64,000 nt of DNA. Source: Bacillus pseudomycoides DSM 12442. GTDB lineage: Bacteria; Bacillota; Bacilli; Bacillales; Bacillaceae_G. The notes below the pieces were generated by a model. It ran no database searches. It saw only the letters and a program-made list of their open reading frames with translations, and was not told where the DNA came from. The DNA lies in the NCBI RefSeq assembly GCF_000161455.1, contig NZ_CM000745.1, positions 1,639,640 to 1,703,639 on the forward strand, given 5' to 3'. A program made the translations under genes and the position numbers. Below, piece after piece: positions 61,285 through 64,000 of the stretch. How positions within the stretch are numbered: position 1 is the stretch's first letter; each line of letters begins with the position of its first letter.

Positions 61285-61514
61285 TCAATTTGTAAGGTTC
61301 ATACGATTTTGTGCATGCTGTAAAGCAAGTGGAGTAACGTTCTCCCTGTTAGGATCTACAATCGTTGTATTTAATAAAATGGAATCTAAACTTCCGCGAA
61401 ATTCTGTCATATAGTGTTGTCTTAACATTTGTTGTTCCTATTTTTCAGTTTTTTTAGTCCGGAAGCTTTTTCTTTTTTTGCTAATTCATTAATGCGAAAT
61501 AATATATTTTTCAT
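61285..61514 (-). pseudogene. DUF896 (YnzC-like) gene, frameshifted
   Basis: An ATG at 61514 after GAGGTG opens MKNILFRINELAKKEKASGL, the start of the DUF896 family. It then runs into a stop after 31 codons. The rest of the family sequence (EQQMLRQHYMTEFRG, SLDSILLNTTIVDPN, PLALQHAQNRMNL) follows in another frame to a stop at 61285, with one extra in-frame TAG. The break lies in an A-rich stretch where the conserved VDEK segment would be. The intact protein would be about 75 residues. Confidence 0.75.
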
Positions 61515-61533
61515 TTTGTTCACCTCTTTTAAC

Positions 61534-61560
61534 TATAAATTAGTAACTCACTAATTTATA
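61534..61560. promoter_or_regulatory. 11-bp perfect inverted repeat
   Basis: TATAAATTAGT (61534-61544), five bases, ACTAATTTATA (61550-61560), 20 bases upstream of the DUF896 start on the minus strand. It is A/T-rich and symmetric, consistent with an operator for a MarR- or TetR-like dimer, but unproven. Confidence 0.45.
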
Positions 61561-61600
61561 ATGATTTTGATATTTCTTTTTGATTATGTCAATAGTTGTA

Positions 61601-61636
61601 AATGAAAAAGACACTCCTTTTTTAAAAAAGGTGTCT
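61601..61636 (-). terminator. hairpin near the DUF896 pseudogene
   Basis: CCTTTTTT pairs with AAAAAAGG, with outer GACAC and GTGTC arms. It could terminate minus-strand transcription. The stretch from here to 62097 has no convincing gene; a 70-codon minus-strand frame (61732-61944) lacks a ribosome-binding site. Confidence 0.5.
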
Positions 61637-62097
61637 AACTAGATTACATTAGGTTTATCCATCATTTTTATAAATGATTTCTATTAAAATAATTCATTTT
61701 ATTTATTTGCATTCTAAATATATAATAGCGATTAGGTGAGTGCACAGGAACAGCTATTTAATTGCCCTTCTTTTCGGAATGCTATTTGTGCATAAATCGT
61801 TCGATTTAATAAGTCGTTTAGATAGTTAATCAATGATTTTTTAGGGAATCGCTCAAGCTCGCAGAATAGAAAATATATGAGATTGTTACTAAAACCAACT
61901 AATTTCATGAGAATGATTATTTTTATTGGTGTCTCGGTGAACAATGGACTGCATTTCTGCGTAAGAGAAAACTATGTAACCTACATATTAACTTTTTCAT
62001 TATTATGAAGATATGGTTATAACAAGAAAAACATCCGGAAATTATATTTTAGCTTTATATAAAACAAAAGAATGATCGTACAACAGGAGGAGTAAGT

Positions 62098-62994
62098 ATG
62101 GAGCTGCGCCATTTGAAAACTTTTATTATTGTAGCGGAAAGCGGTGGCTTTACACGGGCTGGAGAACAACTTGGGTATACGCAATCGACAATTACTAATC
62201 ATATTCGATCATTAGAAGAAGAGATTGGAAATCCATTATTTGATCGTCTTGGAAAAAAGGTAATTTTAACTGATGTAGGGGAGCATATGCTTTCTTATGC
62301 GCATAAAATATTGGAATTATCAAATGAAGCATTGGAATCATCTCAAATGAACGGGAAATTTTCAGGGACAATACGCATTGGAGCGAATGAGTCTTTAATG
62401 ATTTATCGATTACCTGCTGTTTTATATGAATTTAAAAGGAAGTATCCGCAAGTACATATCATTTTACAACCATCAGAGAGTCAAGAATTGCACAATGAGC
62501 TAAAATCAGGAAAATTTGATTTCGCTTTATTTACACATCCGGAGCAACTAGGTACAGACATTGTTACTCATTCTCTTGTTCAAGAGAAGATTGTGCTTAT
62601 TGCTCCGCCCAAACATCCACTAACAAAAAAGGTGAGCGTTAGTCCTGCTGATTTAGAAGGAGAAATGTTGTTGCTTACAGAGCCAGGGAGTTACCGAGAT
62701 TTGTTAGAAAGACGGATTAAAGAAGATGGTATTAATTGTTCTCATATTCATTTTTGGAGTATTGAAGCGATTAAGCAAACCGTTATGTGTGGGCTAGGGA
62801 TATCTTATTTACCGTTTATAACGGTAAAGGAAGAAATCGAGCAAGGCAAGCTAAGTGTACTACCATGGACGTATAGTAAAGATTTCGTTACAACGGAATT
62901 GGCATATCATAAAAGCAAATGGTTAACTCCTGCAATGAAGAAATTAATTGAAATGATAGAAAAGCATGCAGAGAAATGGAAAGAATTCGCTTGA
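62098..62994 (+). CDS. LysR-type transcriptional regulator
   Basis: This 298-residue regulator follows AGGAGGAG. The N-terminal winged helix is classical (LRHLKTFIIVAESGGFTRAGEQLG, TQSTITNHIRSLEEEIG, PLFDRLGKKVILTDVG). The effector domain follows with IRIGANESLMIYRLP and LTEPGSYRDLLERR. The target is unknown. The YitT-family gene follows 48 bases later on the same strand and may be co-transcribed or regulated by it. Confidence 0.92.
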   Translation: MELRHLKTFIIVAESGGFTRAGEQLGYTQSTITNHIRSLEEEIGNPLFDRLGKKVILTDVGEHMLSYAHKILELSNEALESSQMNGKFSGTIRIGANESLMIYRLPAVLYEFKRKYPQVHIILQPSESQELHNELKSGKFDFALFTHPEQLGTDIVTHSLVQEKIVLIAPPKHPLTKKVSVSPADLEGEMLLLTEPGSYRDLLERRIKEDGINCSHIHFWSIEAIKQTVMCGLGISYLPFITVKEEIEQGKLSVLPWTYSKDFVTTELAYHKSKWLTPAMKKLIEMIEKHAEKWKEFA

Positions 62995-63042
62995 TTCTCT
63001 GATCTGAAAGTAGGCTGGAAACTATATATTGGGGGAAAAGTA

Positions 63043-63891
63043 ATGAATGAAAGAGTAATAAATGAAAGAGTGAAAGAAGTAGCGCTTGTCGTAATAGGAT
63101 CATTATTGTTTGCGATTGGGATTAACTTTTTTGCTATTCCAAATCGGTTATCTGAAGGTGGAGTTATTGGGCTTACAGTTATTACATATTATTTGTTTGA
63201 ATGGTCACCAGGTACTGTAAACCTTTTAATAAATGCAGTATTACTTGCAATTGGGTATAAGTTTTTTGATAGAAAGACAATGGTGTATACAATACTTGGT
63301 ATTGTCTCTTCATCTTTCTTTTTATATATCACAGAAGATATAGCGACTCCGGTAAATCATGATACATTGTTAGCAGCTCTATTTGCGGGTGTTTTCGTTG
63401 GTGTTGGTTTAGGATTTATGTTCCGTGCAGGTGGTACATCAGGTGGATCTGCAATCATAGCACAATTAGCAAACCAATATTTAGGTTGGAGTGTTGGAAA
63501 AGGTGTATTAATTATTGATATCGTCGTTATTGCAGGTTCAGTATTTATTATTGGGCAGGAAAAAGCGATGTATACGCTGGTAGCGGTATTTATCGGTGCA
63601 AAGGTTATTGATTTTATTGTAGAAGGATTGAATACAAAGACTGCTGTAACAATTATTTCAAACTATCCAGACATGATCAGAGAATCCATTATGAAGAGTA
63701 TGACACGAGGTGTAACAGTACTAGATGGGAAAGGTGGTTACACAGGAAATAACAAAGAAGTATTATATGTTGTCATCAATAAACAAGAGCTCATTCAATT
63801 AAAGAAAGTCGTGAGCCAAAAAGATGAAAATGCATTCGTTGTCATTCACGATGTGCGTGATGTATTAGGTGGTGGTTTTAAAGCGAGTTAA
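63043..63891 (+). CDS. YitT family membrane protein (DUF2179 C-terminal domain)
   Basis: This 282-residue protein has five to six membrane helices containing GINFFAIPNRLSEGGVIGLT and GLGFMFRAGGTSGGSAIIAQLANQYLG, the YitT_membrane signature. A cytoplasmic DUF2179 domain ends it (NKEVLYVVINKQELIQLKKVV and FVVIHDVRDVLGGGF). Function is unknown; transport has been proposed for the family. It has its own terminator. Confidence 0.9.
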   Translation: MNERVINERVKEVALVVIGSLLFAIGINFFAIPNRLSEGGVIGLTVITYYLFEWSPGTVNLLINAVLLAIGYKFFDRKTMVYTILGIVSSSFFLYITEDIATPVNHDTLLAALFAGVFVGVGLGFMFRAGGTSGGSAIIAQLANQYLGWSVGKGVLIIDIVVIAGSVFIIGQEKAMYTLVAVFIGAKVIDFIVEGLNTKTAVTIISNYPDMIRESIMKSMTRGVTVLDGKGGYTGNNKEVLYVVINKQELIQLKKVVSQKDENAFVVIHDVRDVLGGGFKAS

Positions 63892-63927
63892 AAAAGCTGG
63901 TCTTCAAATTTTGAGGACCAGCTTTTT
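63891..63927. terminator. terminator of the YitT-family gene
   Basis: A stem pairing AAAAAGCTGGTC with GACCAGCTTTTT. Nothing recognisable follows up to the window end. Confidence 0.92.
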
Positions 63928-64000
63928 GTTTAAGGAGGTAAAAAAATAATCATTAGTTTATAGTTTTAAGAAACAACGTCATAACAAATACTCAAAAAAA

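Noticed and set aside
61732..61944. 70-codon minus-strand frame before the LysR gene
   Set aside because: No ribosome-binding site, no family resemblance, A/T-rich chance frame is likely.
1..64000. CRISPR array, rRNA, tRNA, prophage or known antiphage defence module
   Set aside because: No regularly spaced repeats, no tRNA-like cloverleaf, no phage structural genes and no recognisable defence gene pairs were seen.

Overview
The window is low-GC Bacillus DNA and almost certainly comes from the Bacillus cereus group. It carries a complete non-haemolytic enterotoxin operon (nheABC) with an exact PlcR box upstream, two copies of a repeat resembling the group-specific bcr1 element, IS231/IS240/IS66-type insertion sequences, and a typical Bacillus core gene set (kimA with a c-di-AMP riboswitch, deo operon, puc xanthine dehydrogenase genes, mntH with an MntR-like site). 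No rRNA, tRNA or CRISPR array was seen.

Layout. 1-862 is the end of an MFS transporter. 1160-5682 is a Tn554-like recombinase module: a broken helix-turn-helix gene, a frameshifted tnpA, an intact tnpB and a tnpC. 5730-6654 holds a RidA-like gene bracketed by 38-bp inverted repeats. Two bcr1-like repeats (6651-6802 and 7147-7306) flank a DUF1657 gene. 7420-13099 is a probable spore-surface sugar region: a small Arg-rich protein, then rfbF, a tandem-domain glycosyltransferase, an epimerase/reductase and rfbG. Together these would make a CDP-6-deoxyhexose and possibly attach it. 13236-18285 is an insertion-sequence graveyard: IS6-family relics, then a 3.75-kb IS66-bounded composite element inserted with an 8-bp target duplication into a DUF3189 gene. 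18319-19253 contains fragments of three unrelated genes.

19479-34674 is ordinary chromosome: hydrolase, pentapeptide-repeat protein, acetyltransferases, MTA/SAH deaminase, an oligopeptide-binding lipoprotein, a two-component system with an M23 peptidase target candidate, mntH, a candidate small RNA, trhO and a ketopantoate-reductase-like gene. 35363-40299 is a multi-PAS sensor kinase divergent from riboswitch-controlled kimA. 40963-45581 couples a NarL-type two-component system to two tandem paralogous membrane proteins of unknown function, each built from two homologous halves ending in a CxxCG motif. One of the two is broken by two G-tract frameshifts.

45582-50289 is the nhe operon with its long leader. 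50530-55621 is deoR-deoC-nupC-pdp-cdd for deoxynucleoside salvage. 55956-61151 is a five-gene xanthine dehydrogenase operon whose last gene seems to use an ATA start codon. A DUF896 pseudogene, a LysR regulator and a YitT-family membrane protein close the window.

Several broken genes are disrupted at homopolymer runs, so their frameshifts should be confirmed on raw reads before being treated as biology.
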